64,000 nucleotides of DNA from Clostridia bacterium (GTDB taxonomy: Bacteria; Bacillota; Clostridia; Oscillospirales; Acutalibacteraceae), in the NCBI GenBank assembly GCA_017416485.1, contig JAFQCH010000023.1, positions 63,262 to 127,261 of the forward strand, read 5' to 3'. The notes beneath the pieces were generated by a model, which was given only the letters and a program-made list of their open reading frames with translations, had not been told where the DNA came from and did not search any database. The translations under genes were made by a program, and so were the position numbers. This document shows positions 44,114 to 53,473 of this stretch, piece by piece (position 1 is the stretch's first letter; the number at the start of each line of letters is the position of its first letter).

Positions 44114-45274
44114 TTACAGATTGTCAATCTGATTTTTCAGTTCAATCAGTGCTTTTTTCAAAATTTCTTTCGGTACGGCGATGTCCAGTCTTGTAAATCC
44201 TTTTCCTTCTTCTCCGAACCAATACCCCGGATCGGGAATGATGCCGCATTTGTCGATCATGAACTTTTCAAGACTAATATCATCCATCCCCAATGCAGAC
44301 ATATCAAGCCATGCAAGGTAGGTGCCTTCGCGGTCGAACAATTTGATTTGCGGAAGATTTTCTTTCAGGAATGAACCAAGCAGTGCAAAGTTTTCATCCA
44401 CATGGCGGTTCATTTCATCAATCCAATCATCACACTGTGTGTAAGCAGCAAGGGTGGCGGGATAAGAACAGCAGTTGATGCAAGTGTAGCCGTCAGTTGC
44501 AAGCTGAGAAGCAAAAGCGGTTCTTACTTGTTCATTCGGAATAATAATATTGGAAGTTCCAAGACCTGCAATGTTGAATGTTTTTGAAACAGCGGTGCAG
44601 ACAACACAATTGTCGGCATATTCTTTGCCGAGGGTCGGCAGGCATGTATGCTGTGTACGTGTGATGTCAAAATGAATCTCGTCCGAAACCAGCATCACAT
44701 CATTACGAAGGCAAATTTCCGCAACCGTTTGCAGTTCTTCTTTTGTCCATACTCTTCCGACCGGATTATGAGGCGAGCAGAGAATCATCAGCTTGTTATT
44801 CGGATCCTTTGCGAGTTCTTCAAGCCCGGCAAAGTCCATGTCGTAACTGCTTTCGGTTTTGATAAGGGAGTTTGCAATCAGTTTTCTTTTATTGTTGTTG
44901 ATTGCATTGGCAAAAGGGTAATAAACGGGCGGTTGGATAATAACTCCTTCTCCTTCGCTTGTGAATGTCCTTACTGCGGTGTTGACAGCCGCAACCACAC
45001 CCGGTGTGCACACGATCCAATCGTTTTCAATTGCCCAATTGTGCCTACGCAACATGAAGTCTTTTACGCAAGTGCGATATGCTTCATCCGCAGCAGAATA
45101 GCAGAAAAAACCCTTTGTCGCAAAATCTTTCATGGCTTCAATGATCTGCGGCGCGGTTTTCCATTCCATGTCTGCAACGGAAAAGGGGAACGCATCTTTT
45201 TTTTCAGAAGAGAAATCCCATTTGAACGACCCTGTATTTCTGCGGTTGGGGATTGTTGTAAAATCGTATTTCAT
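44114..45274 (-). CDS. MalY/PatB-family PLP-dependent C-S lyase or aminotransferase
   Basis: 386 residues. The family-typical start IPNRRNTGSFKWD, then FSVADMEWKTAPQI, CSPHNPVGRVW, LVSDEIHFDI and the PLP Lys in TAVSKTFNIAGLGTSN. MalY/PatB enzymes cleave cystathionine or cysteine (beta-lyase), some acting as regulators. In the gut such enzymes release sulfide. It is followed upstream by the YhhN gene, 15 bases away. Confidence 0.88.
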   Translation of the reverse strand: MKYDFTTIPNRRNTGSFKWDFSSEKKDAFPFSVADMEWKTAPQIIEAMKDFATKGFFCYSAADEAYRTCVKDFMLRRHNWAIENDWIVCTPGVVAAVNTAVRTFTSEGEGVIIQPPVYYPFANAINNNKRKLIANSLIKTESSYDMDFAGLEELAKDPNNKLMILCSPHNPVGRVWTKEELQTVAEICLRNDVMLVSDEIHFDITRTQHTCLPTLGKEYADNCVVCTAVSKTFNIAGLGTSNIIIPNEQVRTAFASQLATDGYTCINCCSYPATLAAYTQCDDWIDEMNRHVDENFALLGSFLKENLPQIKLFDREGTYLAWLDMSALGMDDISLEKFMIDKCGIIPDPGYWFGEEGKGFTRLDIAVPKEILKKALIELKNQIDNL

Positions 45275-45289
45275 GGTGAAAACTCCTTA

Positions 45290-46012
45290 TCAGTGCACTG
45301 TCAGAATTAAAGATGCAAGCAGTAATTGGCCGGCAAAATAGGTTGCGATGTTGAATATTTTCAGCGGATAATTCTTTTTAAAGCGTTTGTCGAAAATAAG
45401 GAAAGAAATCGTGAAGTCCGATGCAACAAACAATGCGGCACCCGTAAAAAGCAAAACTGCGGAAATAACTGCATTTTCGACACCGTTCTGCAAGCCGAGA
45501 ACTGCAAGGTCTGCCGCTTTTGCAAACATAATAAGAATAACCACACCGTATGTAACACTTGCAAAAATGCCTAATTTTTCAAAGTTCATTTTCTTTACGA
45601 TGAACACTGCATATCCGACAATACAGACAACAGGTATTGCATATCCCCACGGTTGCAGGAATGCTCTGTCGGGATCTATGGATTGCGCCGCTGTGTTGTA
45701 GGCAATAATATAAAATACATGAGCAACCATAAAGGAAACAAAACCGATCGCATTAAGAATTTTCGGTTTGATAACATGCAACAAAAAGTCACCGACCCAG
45801 GACATTGCCAATGCAATGAGTATGTATTTTGCAAACGGAGAACGATTGTCTGCAATAAACATGGCAAGAACCCCTGCGCCTAAAAAGCAGGTGGAATCCA
45901 GCATTTTAAGTGTCAGCGATTTCAGCCCCTTGTTTTTTTGTGCTTCAAGATAAAAAGGAGTCAGAATAACACTGGCAACTATGCAGATGCCGAACAAAAT
46001 TTTCAAAATCAT
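45290..46012 (-). CDS. YhhN/TMEM86-family membrane protein (lysoplasmalogenase-like)
   Basis: 240 residues from ATG 46012; AAAGGAGG lies 8 bases upstream, so the longer frame to 46039 is not used. About eight membrane helices. WVGDFLLHVIKP and VASDFTISFLIFDKRF keep the two conserved Asp of the YhhN family. Eukaryotic members hydrolyse lysoplasmalogens; many gut Clostridia make plasmalogens, so this role is plausible but unproved. Confidence 0.82.
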   Translation of the reverse strand: MILKILFGICIVASVILTPFYLEAQKNKGLKSLTLKMLDSTCFLGAGVLAMFIADNRSPFAKYILIALAMSWVGDFLLHVIKPKILNAIGFVSFMVAHVFYIIAYNTAAQSIDPDRAFLQPWGYAIPVVCIVGYAVFIVKKMNFEKLGIFASVTYGVVILIMFAKAADLAVLGLQNGVENAVISAVLLFTGAALFVASDFTISFLIFDKRFKKNYPLKIFNIATYFAGQLLLASLILTVH

Positions 46013-46152
46013 AAACAAATCCTCCTTTGCATAATACAAGTTAAACTTTAATTAAAATTTTAGCATATAATGTAAAATAACGCAAGTCCGTAAAAAGGAA
46101 AAATAGAACAAAAAACTTTGTTTTTCGCATTGAAAGTTATATCTTTTTTCTA

Positions 46153-46181
46153 TTTACTTTATTAAAAAATTCTGTTATACT
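46153..46181 (+). promoter_or_regulatory. Promoter of the radical SAM operon
   Basis: TTTACT (46153-46158), 17-base spacer, TATACT (46176-46181). Confidence 0.65.
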
Positions 46182-46215
46182 GTAAAATAGTATATTCTTG
46201 GTTAGGAGAGTTCAA

Positions 46216-47631
46216 ATGGCCATTAAAAACGAGTTAACACGTGCCGCCGCAGGCGTCTTATTTGACCGTGTTATTGCGTATGCCGACAAAGATCCCGAAA
46301 GAGCATTTCAGAACATTCTTGAATTTGCGGAAAAGTATTTTGCGGATCGTCTTTTTCCTGCAGAGAATCTGAAAAAAATGAAAATAGCGGCAGGAAATCC
46401 CGAGAATGCCTATGTGAAATTCGGTAAAAATGTTCTTAAGGATGTCAATCGCAAGCAGTTGAAGCATCTTTTGCTGACGGCCGGTATTGATGCTGGGCTT
46501 TACGGCACCAGAACCGTTAGAGCGAACCGTGAAAAATACGGTTGCAATATTCCGTGGCTGCTTTTGTTTGATCCCACAAGCGCTTGCAATATGCGTTGTA
46601 AAGGCTGTTGGGCTGCCGAATACGGCAACTCTCTGAATCTTTCTCCCGCTGAAATGCAATCTATTGTTGATCAGGGCAAAGCGCTCGGTACGCATGTTTA
46701 CATGATGACCGGCGGCGAACCGCTGATCAAAAAGAATGAAATTCTGACTCTTTGCCGCAATAACCCTGATTGCGTGTTTCTTGCATACACCAATGCAACT
46801 CTTATTGATGACGAATTCTGCAAACAGGTTGTTGAAGTCGGCAATCTCACCTTTGCTTTGAGCGTGGAAGGCTCTGCAGAATCCACCGATGCGCGACGCG
46901 GTGCAGGTTGCTACGATAAGGTTATGAAGGCAATGGATACCCTCAAAAGAAACGGTTGTTTCTTCGGTATTTCCGTTTGCTATACGCATGACAATGTTCC
47001 TTATGTCACAAGTGACGAATTTTTGGACAGCATGGTTGAAAAGGGTGTCAAATTTGCATTCTATTTCAACTATATGCCCGTCGGCCACGATGCTGACAAG
47101 GCTTTGATTCCTACCCCCGCTGACCGTAAATATATGTATTATTGGATCAAAAAGACAAGAAACGGCAACACCGGCAAGCCCATGTTTGTTTTCGACTTCC
47201 AGAATGACGGCGAATATGTCGGCGGCTGCATTGCCGGCGGCAGAAACTATTTCCACATCAATTCCGCAGGGGATATGGAACCTTGCGTGTTTATTCACTA
47301 TTCGGATGCAAATATCCGTACACATACGCTTCTTGAAGGCCTTAAAAGCCCGTTGTTCACGGCTTACTACAAAGGCCAGCCCTTTAATGACAATCATCTG
47401 CGTCCCTGTCCCATGCTTGAAAACCCGGACAAGTTGCGCAATATGATCAAAGAAACGGGTGCAAAATCCACAGACTTCCTTGTGAAAGAAGATGTTGACA
47501 CTCTTTGCGGCCGTTGTGAAGAGTTTGCACTCGCATGGCAACCTGTTGCCGATGAACTTTGGGCCACCACGAAGCATCCGCTGACACATACCCAATATTA
47601 CAGGGACGGCGGAAAGGCAAAAATGCAATAA
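46216..47631 (+). CDS. Radical SAM protein with SPASM-like C-terminus
   Basis: 471 residues from ATG 46216 (TTAGGAGA upstream; the in-frame TTG 46198 lies before it). A helical N-terminal region of about 110 residues is followed by the radical SAM cluster motif CNMRCKGC (CxxxCxxC) with SAM-binding MMTGGEPL. The C-terminal Cys set (GGCIAGG, EPCVFIHYSD, RPCPMLE, LCGRCEEF) is likely to bind an auxiliary Fe-S cluster. SPASM proteins modify peptides or enzymes; no precursor peptide was found nearby. A lipoprotein and an acyl-CoA-ligase-like gene follow. Confidence 0.85.
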   Translation: MAIKNELTRAAAGVLFDRVIAYADKDPERAFQNILEFAEKYFADRLFPAENLKKMKIAAGNPENAYVKFGKNVLKDVNRKQLKHLLLTAGIDAGLYGTRTVRANREKYGCNIPWLLLFDPTSACNMRCKGCWAAEYGNSLNLSPAEMQSIVDQGKALGTHVYMMTGGEPLIKKNEILTLCRNNPDCVFLAYTNATLIDDEFCKQVVEVGNLTFALSVEGSAESTDARRGAGCYDKVMKAMDTLKRNGCFFGISVCYTHDNVPYVTSDEFLDSMVEKGVKFAFYFNYMPVGHDADKALIPTPADRKYMYYWIKKTRNGNTGKPMFVFDFQNDGEYVGGCIAGGRNYFHINSAGDMEPCVFIHYSDANIRTHTLLEGLKSPLFTAYYKGQPFNDNHLRPCPMLENPDKLRNMIKETGAKSTDFLVKEDVDTLCGRCEEFALAWQPVADELWATTKHPLTHTQYYRDGGKAKMQ

Positions 47632-47656
47632 ACGCCGTTTTCGGAGGCGTTTAAAT

Positions 47657-48493
47657 CTGAATAAAGCATTTTGTTTTATCATATTCATTATTACAGTTGT
47701 GCTGCTATCTTCCTGCGTTTTGCCGCAGGAAGATAGCAGCGTATCATCGGAACCTGCAACGATTGTTGAAGACACAATGGCGCCAACCCAACAGGTCTTT
47801 ACCGAAACTGCCAAAACAAGCAATCGCACTTCGCACACAAAAACACAGGTGCTTATGATGTATAAGCGGGTGGTTGACAATGTCAAACTGCGTTGTCCCG
47901 GTTTTACCAGAACAATTGAAAATGAAATTTACGAAACAGATGCAAATGGTGATGATTCGTCTTTTTTGCATACTGTAGGTGAAATTCTGACACAAGATGA
48001 TCGATCTGCAGACAGTGTTACAAAAGTTGCGAACGGTGATGACCTCGCTTGTCGTATTTATTTTCCTGTGTATGATACCGATTACGGTTGCAAGATCTAT
48101 GACGGTGCATCTGTGAAGGATGCAATGTGCTATGAAAACGAACAGACTTATGATATTGTAATTCTGTTTCATGAACAAAACACAGAAAGCGGAATCAATG
48201 AAGAGTTCGCGCAGATGATGACCCCGTTTTCTGAAGAAGTGCTGATTCATAATCTGAATGCGTATTTTCCTGCGCTGAACAAGAACAATTGCAAAACAGC
48301 ATTACGCTATTATAATTGTGAAATCCGTTGTAATATTGATAAAAACAGCGGTCATCTTCTTTCCCTGCATCAAAAAATGATTACGCAGGTGAATATGAAT
48401 GTAAATTTTGATCTTATTTTGACCGAATCCGCATTTTCTGCACAGACTACTATGATCAACCATCTTGACTACACAGATTTTATTTGGAATTAA
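47657..48493 (+). CDS. Lipoprotein of unknown function with an apparent CTG start
   Basis: 278 residues. The frame has no ATG near its beginning. CTG 47657, with CGGAGG 9 bases upstream, yields MNKAFCFIIFIITVVLLSSC, a textbook lipoprotein signal with Cys20; starting at GTG 47699 would remove the signal core. The mature part is Ser/Thr-rich for about 40 residues, then a beta-rich domain (FTRTIENEIYETDANGDDS, VYDTDYGCKIYDGASVKD, LRYYNCEIRCNIDKNSGHL). No family recognised. It lies 25 bases after the radical SAM gene. Confidence 0.7.
   Translation: MNKAFCFIIFIITVVLLSSCVLPQEDSSVSSEPATIVEDTMAPTQQVFTETAKTSNRTSHTKTQVLMMYKRVVDNVKLRCPGFTRTIENEIYETDANGDDSSFLHTVGEILTQDDRSADSVTKVANGDDLACRIYFPVYDTDYGCKIYDGASVKDAMCYENEQTYDIVILFHEQNTESGINEEFAQMMTPFSEEVLIHNLNAYFPALNKNNCKTALRYYNCEIRCNIDKNSGHLLSLHQKMITQVNMNVNFDLILTESAFSAQTTMINHLDYTDFIWN
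47701..47740. other. Perfect 17-bp hairpin inside the lipoprotein gene
   Basis: GCTGCTATCTTCCTGCG pairs exactly with CGCAGGAAGATAGCAGC around a 6-base loop. It covers the lipobox codons, 44 bases into the coding sequence, and no T-tract follows on either strand. Confidence 0.85.
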
Positions 48494-48542
48494 AAAGGCA
48501 TTAAACTGAAAGGATTGCGGGATTTTCCGCAAAGAAAACAGA

Positions 48543-50450
48543 ATGGAAACAACTTTGAATCAATCTTGTTATGAATATCTTGTGCAAAACAGCAATCGCA
48601 TCGGTGATTTTGTTGCATTGACCGGCACTTGCGGCAATGTAAGAATTTCCCGTTTTATCAAAGACGTTGATCTTGTTGCCGCTTATCTGTCTGCGGCCGG
48701 TGTAAAACAAGGAGATGTTTGCACAATTTTTATGCCTACCTGCGGGCAGGCGTTTGTTGCTTTTTATGCCTTGAGCAAAATCGGTGCCATTGCTAACATT
48801 GTTCACCCTCTGCTTCCGCCCGAGGCTATTGACCGCATTCTTACCAATGTCGGTTCAAAATTTGTTTTTGTGCTTGATATGCTTATTTCTCCTTATGAAA
48901 GTGTTATCAAAAAACACAGATGCCATGTTATTCTTTGCTCTCTGGCTGATTATGCCAAACTTTCCGAAAGACCGCTTTATAAGTTGGCGGCAATCAGCAA
49001 ACGTCCTGCCAAAACGCTTAAAAAGAGCACCGTTATCCGTTATATTGATATTGTTAATGAACTTTACAAAATTGAAGATGTTTCCGTGTGTAAATGCGAT
49101 GCAAAAGAAACATCTGTTTATCTGCACGGCGGTGGCACAACCGGCAAAAGCAAAACCATCATGTTGTCTGCTTTTGCTATCAACTCGGTTGCATTTAAAA
49201 TCAATGAACTTGATGTGCCGCACGAAGTCGGCAGGGAACTGTCGCTTGTGGTTCTTCCGATTTTTCACGCATTCGGCCTTGCAGTTGCCATGCACTTCAG
49301 CCTTTGTGCCGGTTACGGTTGCATTACTATGCATGAATTTAATGCAAAAAAAGCAAATGACCTCATTAAAAAATATCCCGTTGCATTCATAGTCGGTGTG
49401 CCGAATATGTTCAAGAAGATGCACCAGGAGGCAAATTTCAAAGGTCCGCATCTGCGTCGTCTTCGTTTGCTGTTCAGCGGCGGCGATACCGTGAGTGAAA
49501 GTTTTGTGGATGTCTTCAATGCAACCCTTGCCGAATACGGCGGCATGGGCAGACTGATGCGCGGCTACGGTCTTACGGAAGTCGCTTCCGTTTGCTGTGT
49601 CAATAATTACAATGCTTATCGCGAAAACTCCATCGGCATGCCGCTTAAAGGCCTTGAAATTGAAATCTGGGATGAAAATCAGAACAGCCTTTCGCGTAAC
49701 ACAATCGGTGAAATCGTTGTCAGTGGCGATACCATGATGAATGGTTATTTCCAGGATGATGCCGTGCAGGATGATGGTATTTATACAGATGAAAACGGAA
49801 AAAAATGGATCATGACCGGAGACCTCGGTTACAAGGATAAAGACGGCTTTATCTTCTTTACCGGCCGTAAAAAGAGAATGATCGTTATTTCCGGCTACAA
49901 TGTTTATCCTTACAATATTGAATCGGAAGTGCTGAAACTCAAATACATATCCGAAGCATGCGCAGTGCAAGGATATGTGGATGAAAAACCGATCGTAAAG
50001 TTGTATGTCACACTTCGGGAACCCGTTGCCAACACGAAGAAGATCGAAGAAGAAATCCGCGATTATTGCGAAAAGACACTTGATAAATTTTCGGTTCCTC
50101 GCAAAGTCGTTGTTCTTGATGCGTTCCCGCGTACCAAGATGGCAAAGATCGATTTCCTGAAACTGACCGATCCCGTTCCGCAGTCGAATATGCGCACGCA
50201 GCGCGATCCTATTGATCCGAATGAACAGCGCGAGCTTAAAAATCCGCGTGACAATCGCCAGAAAAAGAGCCTTGAGGTTCTGGAAGCAGGCGAGGGCTTT
50301 GACGATGAAATCAAGTCGACCGAAATCGAGCAAGAAACGGAAGAAACAGTTGTAGAAGATGTTGCTCAAACAGTTGAAAACATGCCCGAATCAGGTGATT
50401 TGCAGGAAACAGAACCTGTTTCTGAAACCAAAGAAACAACCGAAGAATAA
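48543..50450 (+). CDS. AMP-forming acyl-CoA synthetase-like protein with a disordered acidic tail
   Basis: 635 residues of the ANL superfamily. The AMP-binding loop is YLHGGGTTGKSKT, then LPIFHAFGLAV, MRGYGLTEVASVC (motif A5), MTGDLGYKDKDGF with the ribose Asp, and GRKKRMIVISGYNVYP. The C-terminal catalytic Lys is in RTKMAKIDF. Residues about 576-635 are a Glu/Thr-rich, low-complexity tail not usual for the family. Likely activates a fatty or aromatic acid. No strong ribosome site is seen before the ATG. Confidence 0.85.
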   Translation: METTLNQSCYEYLVQNSNRIGDFVALTGTCGNVRISRFIKDVDLVAAYLSAAGVKQGDVCTIFMPTCGQAFVAFYALSKIGAIANIVHPLLPPEAIDRILTNVGSKFVFVLDMLISPYESVIKKHRCHVILCSLADYAKLSERPLYKLAAISKRPAKTLKKSTVIRYIDIVNELYKIEDVSVCKCDAKETSVYLHGGGTTGKSKTIMLSAFAINSVAFKINELDVPHEVGRELSLVVLPIFHAFGLAVAMHFSLCAGYGCITMHEFNAKKANDLIKKYPVAFIVGVPNMFKKMHQEANFKGPHLRRLRLLFSGGDTVSESFVDVFNATLAEYGGMGRLMRGYGLTEVASVCCVNNYNAYRENSIGMPLKGLEIEIWDENQNSLSRNTIGEIVVSGDTMMNGYFQDDAVQDDGIYTDENGKKWIMTGDLGYKDKDGFIFFTGRKKRMIVISGYNVYPYNIESEVLKLKYISEACAVQGYVDEKPIVKLYVTLREPVANTKKIEEEIRDYCEKTLDKFSVPRKVVVLDAFPRTKMAKIDFLKLTDPVPQSNMRTQRDPIDPNEQRELKNPRDNRQKKSLEVLEAGEGFDDEIKSTEIEQETEETVVEDVAQTVENMPESGDLQETEPVSETKETTEE

Positions 50451-50455
50451 AAAAC

Positions 50456-50493
50456 ATCCCCTTGTTCACATTGTGTGGTGTGAGCAAGGGGAT
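50456..50493 (-). terminator. Terminator of the M28 peptidase gene (also closes the ligase gene)
   Basis: ATCCCCTTG / CAAGGGGAT stem. On the minus strand it is followed by GTTTTTTATT. Confidence 0.8.
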
Positions 50494-50510
50494 TTGTCTG
50501 TGTGTAAGTC

Positions 50511-51752
50511 TTAGATGCCGTTTTCGTCGAAATCAAAGATAGTCTGAAGTGCAATTTCCAAAGTCTTTTCAATGGTTTCGGGCTCAAGGATTTCGGCGGT
50601 GTCAAGTCTGGTGTGATAATATCTTGCAGGTGCGGGATCCATTGCCACAAAACTTGCGGCGGCAATGCCTGCTTGGGAAGCTGCGGCGGCATCGGTGGAG
50701 CCCAGCGGAATGGCACCGACGGGTACATCCTTGCCGCATTTTCTTGCGGCTTCTTTCAGAAGAGCACAAACACGCTTGTCATTTGCAACCGTGCCGGTCA
50801 TGTCTTTTTCGTAGATCATCATGTATTCTTCGTCACGAATGGTATCAAAGCCGATGAAAATGGTTTCCACTCCGTCATTTTTAAGCTCCGGATGTGCTTC
50901 AAAATAGGCTTTGGAACCGCGAAGCCCGGCTTCTTCACTGCCTGCAAGCATACAAACAACTTCCGTATTTTCAAAGCGGATGTCATTGTCGCTGAGATAC
51001 TTCATAACTGCAGAAGAAACATAGCAACCCGAAAGGTCGTCGTTTGCGCCGTCAACATATTTCTTGCTGTTTGTGAACTTATAAAGTGCACCGTATGCAG
51101 GCAGGAATGCTGCCTGACCGATTGCCATTTTCTTTGCTGTGCAGGTGTTTTTATTTTTCAGAATAGCAGCGGTTGTCGCGGCAGTATATGCAAGGCCTGC
51201 GATGGCATAACCTGCAACCATGATAACACCGTGCGAACCGAGTTTGTAGGTATAAGTCCATTCGGGTGCGGAATCGGTGTGGCCGGAAATAATGATTCTG
51301 CGTTTGGTTTCGCCTTTGGCTTTTCTGACTGCGATTACATTGCCCGATTCATATTCTTTGAAAAGCGGATCAAGCATTTTTTTGTACAGAACAAATTCGC
51401 CTGCAATTCCGGCAAGTGCACCGCCGATAAGACCGAGCGAACCGAGCGCGGTCTTGGGTTTCTTTTTGAATGCGGCAACCGTATTGAGTGCGCTTGCGCC
51501 GATCAATGCAGAACCTGCAATCGGGACAAAGGACATGAAGGCATCGCGGTTGACTTTGAATGTTTCTCTTGCAACCGTGTCAGAGTATGCGCTGAGTTCT
51601 TCAAGCATTTCATACTGTGCCATTGTTTCGCTGTCAGCACCGGCGGCGCGAGGGCCGTATTTCTGACAAATATTGGTTATGCCCTTGATTGCAAAATCAG
51701 TGCAGTCGGAAAGCTGTGTTTTTACATCTTTGATTTTTTCAGTAAACAACAT
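50511..51752 (-). CDS. Membrane-embedded M28-family metallopeptidase
   Basis: 413 residues from ATG 51752 (GAGGAAG upstream; GTG 51761 overlaps that site). Zinc-peptidase motifs are GHTDSAPEW (His168, Asp170), GANDDLSGCY, the GSEEAGLRG Glu pair, GFDTIRDE and final YYHTRLDT. Unlike classical M28 aminopeptidases, hydrophobic hairpins are inserted at about 80-103, 111-133 and 184-207, around the first metal motif. There is no signal peptide. Probably a membrane-bound aminopeptidase. Confidence 0.85.
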   Translation of the reverse strand: MLFTEKIKDVKTQLSDCTDFAIKGITNICQKYGPRAAGADSETMAQYEMLEELSAYSDTVARETFKVNRDAFMSFVPIAGSALIGASALNTVAAFKKKPKTALGSLGLIGGALAGIAGEFVLYKKMLDPLFKEYESGNVIAVRKAKGETKRRIIISGHTDSAPEWTYTYKLGSHGVIMVAGYAIAGLAYTAATTAAILKNKNTCTAKKMAIGQAAFLPAYGALYKFTNSKKYVDGANDDLSGCYVSSAVMKYLSDNDIRFENTEVVCMLAGSEEAGLRGSKAYFEAHPELKNDGVETIFIGFDTIRDEEYMMIYEKDMTGTVANDKRVCALLKEAARKCGKDVPVGAIPLGSTDAAAASQAGIAAASFVAMDPAPARYYHTRLDTAEILEPETIEKTLEIALQTIFDFDENGI

Positions 51753-51852
51753 ACAAATCACTTCCTCAAATGTATTACATCTATTATATAATCAGACTGC
51801 TGAAGAATCAAGAAGAATTTTTAAGGTTATTGCAATAAAAAACAAACAGTGC

Positions 51853-51881
51853 TTGTAAATGAAAAATAATTGTGTTAAAAT
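51853..51881 (+). promoter_or_regulatory. Promoter of the FAD oxidoreductase / reductase pair
   Basis: TTGTAA (51853-51858), 17-base spacer, TAAAAT (51876-51881), about 25 bases before AAAGGAG. Confidence 0.7.
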
Positions 51882-51912
51882 ATAAACAATATTGTAAAGG
51901 AGAAGTCTATCT

Positions 51913-53472
51913 ATGAGCAAACAATATGATGTCATTGTAATAGGCGCAGGCAACGGCGGTCTTGCGGCAGCTGCAACCTGTGCAAAAGCAGGACTTTCGA
52001 CCTTGCTTTTGGAGCGTCACAACATTCCCGGGGGCTCTGCATCTTCTTTTGTGCGCGGCAGATTTGAATTTGAACCCTCTCTGCATGAACTGGCAGGGGT
52101 CGGAGCACCCGACAAATCCGGTCAGATTGAAGATATGTTCATCCGTATGGAAGGCAATGTTGAATGGTGTCAGCATGATTCCACTTTCCGTCTGGTTGTC
52201 CCTGCAAAGGAAGGAGATACTGATACATTTATCAATGAAGATGGGGTTGAAGTGGTTGTTGATGCGCGTATGCCTGTCGGATTTGAGGCATTTGCCCGTA
52301 AGCTTGATGAACTCGTTCCGGGCTCTTATGAAAGCTGCATGGAAGCATTCAGACTGTCAACCCGTATGTTCAAGGCTTTAGATTGCTTGAGTGCTCCTGC
52401 CCAACTGCCCGGTTCTCTGAAAGATATTCCCAATCTGATGCGCATGATTTCACACACTATGAAAGAGGCTTTAGATGCACTGGGAATGCCCAAGAAGGCA
52501 CAGGATATTTTCAATACCTATTGGTGCTATCTGGGTTCACCTGCCTCGCAGCTTGACTTTTTGTATTATTTGGCCATGCTTCACAGCTATGTCGAAAACG
52601 GTACGGGTATTCCGAAGCTGAGAAGCCACGAAATGAGCCTTGCTCTGGATGAAGTCATCCGCAGAAACGGCGGTGACATCTGGTACAATTCGGAAGTCAC
52701 CAAGGTGATTGTCAAAGACGGCAAGCCTGCAGGCGTTGTCATCAACGGCAACAAGGAAGTATCGGGTAAATACTTCATTTGCAATTCTTATCCTTATGCT
52801 GTTTTCAAAGATCTGTTCGATGCGAAAGACATTCCCGAACAACAGCTGAAAATGCTCAATGCTCGTAAGACTGCTTGTTCTCTTACTACCGTTTATCTCG
52901 GTATGAACAAAACAAAGGAAGAACTCGGCATCAAGGACTATTCCACTTTCATTGCTCCCGATTCCGATTCCGACAAACAGTATAATGCCGCACAGAATTT
53001 CTTCAGCGGTTATTGCATCATCAACTGTCTGAATGAGATTATCCCCGATTGCACCCCCGAAGGAACAAGCCAGTTGTTCCTGACCACCATGACCTTCGGT
53101 GATGTCATGAAGGATGTAAAACCCGAAGATTACAAGAAGTTCAAGACCAAGGTTGCAAAGGATATGATCGAGACCTGCGAAAAGGCGCTCAATATTTCCA
53201 TTATGCCTTACATTGAGGAAATTGAAATCGCACTTCCGCCCACATTCTCAAGATACCTCAATACTCCTTTCGGCACACCTTACGGATATATACTCGAAAA
53301 ATGGGACAGCATGATCCCCCGTACCGTGCAATACCTCAAAGACCAGCCGTTTGAAAATTTCTTCTTCTGCGGTGCTTCGCAGGAGCGCGGTGACGGTTAT
53401 GGCTGTGCCTATTACACGGGTGAAAAAGCCGGCGGACTTGTTGTAAAAGCAATGCAGAAGGAGGGTAAATAA
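51913..53472 (+). CDS. Phytoene-desaturase/retinol-saturase-like FAD oxidoreductase
   Basis: 519 residues. The Rossmann FAD loop is DVIVIGAGNGGLAAAA (residues 6-21) with LLLERHNIPGGSASSF behind it, typical of CrtI/RetSat amine-oxidase-fold enzymes. The C-terminal FAD contact reads CGASQERGDGYGCAYYTGEK. Such enzymes add or remove hydrogens at C=C bonds of isoprenoid or lipid substrates. No carotenoid genes are nearby, so the substrate is open. The next gene starts 1 base after its stop and encodes an electron-transfer partner. Confidence 0.82.
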   Translation: MSKQYDVIVIGAGNGGLAAAATCAKAGLSTLLLERHNIPGGSASSFVRGRFEFEPSLHELAGVGAPDKSGQIEDMFIRMEGNVEWCQHDSTFRLVVPAKEGDTDTFINEDGVEVVVDARMPVGFEAFARKLDELVPGSYESCMEAFRLSTRMFKALDCLSAPAQLPGSLKDIPNLMRMISHTMKEALDALGMPKKAQDIFNTYWCYLGSPASQLDFLYYLAMLHSYVENGTGIPKLRSHEMSLALDEVIRRNGGDIWYNSEVTKVIVKDGKPAGVVINGNKEVSGKYFICNSYPYAVFKDLFDAKDIPEQQLKMLNARKTACSLTTVYLGMNKTKEELGIKDYSTFIAPDSDSDKQYNAAQNFFSGYCIINCLNEIIPDCTPEGTSQLFLTTMTFGDVMKDVKPEDYKKFKTKVAKDMIETCEKALNISIMPYIEEIEIALPPTFSRYLNTPFGTPYGYILEKWDSMIPRTVQYLKDQPFENFFFCGASQERGDGYGCAYYTGEKAGGLVVKAMQKEGK

Positions 53473-53473
53473 G

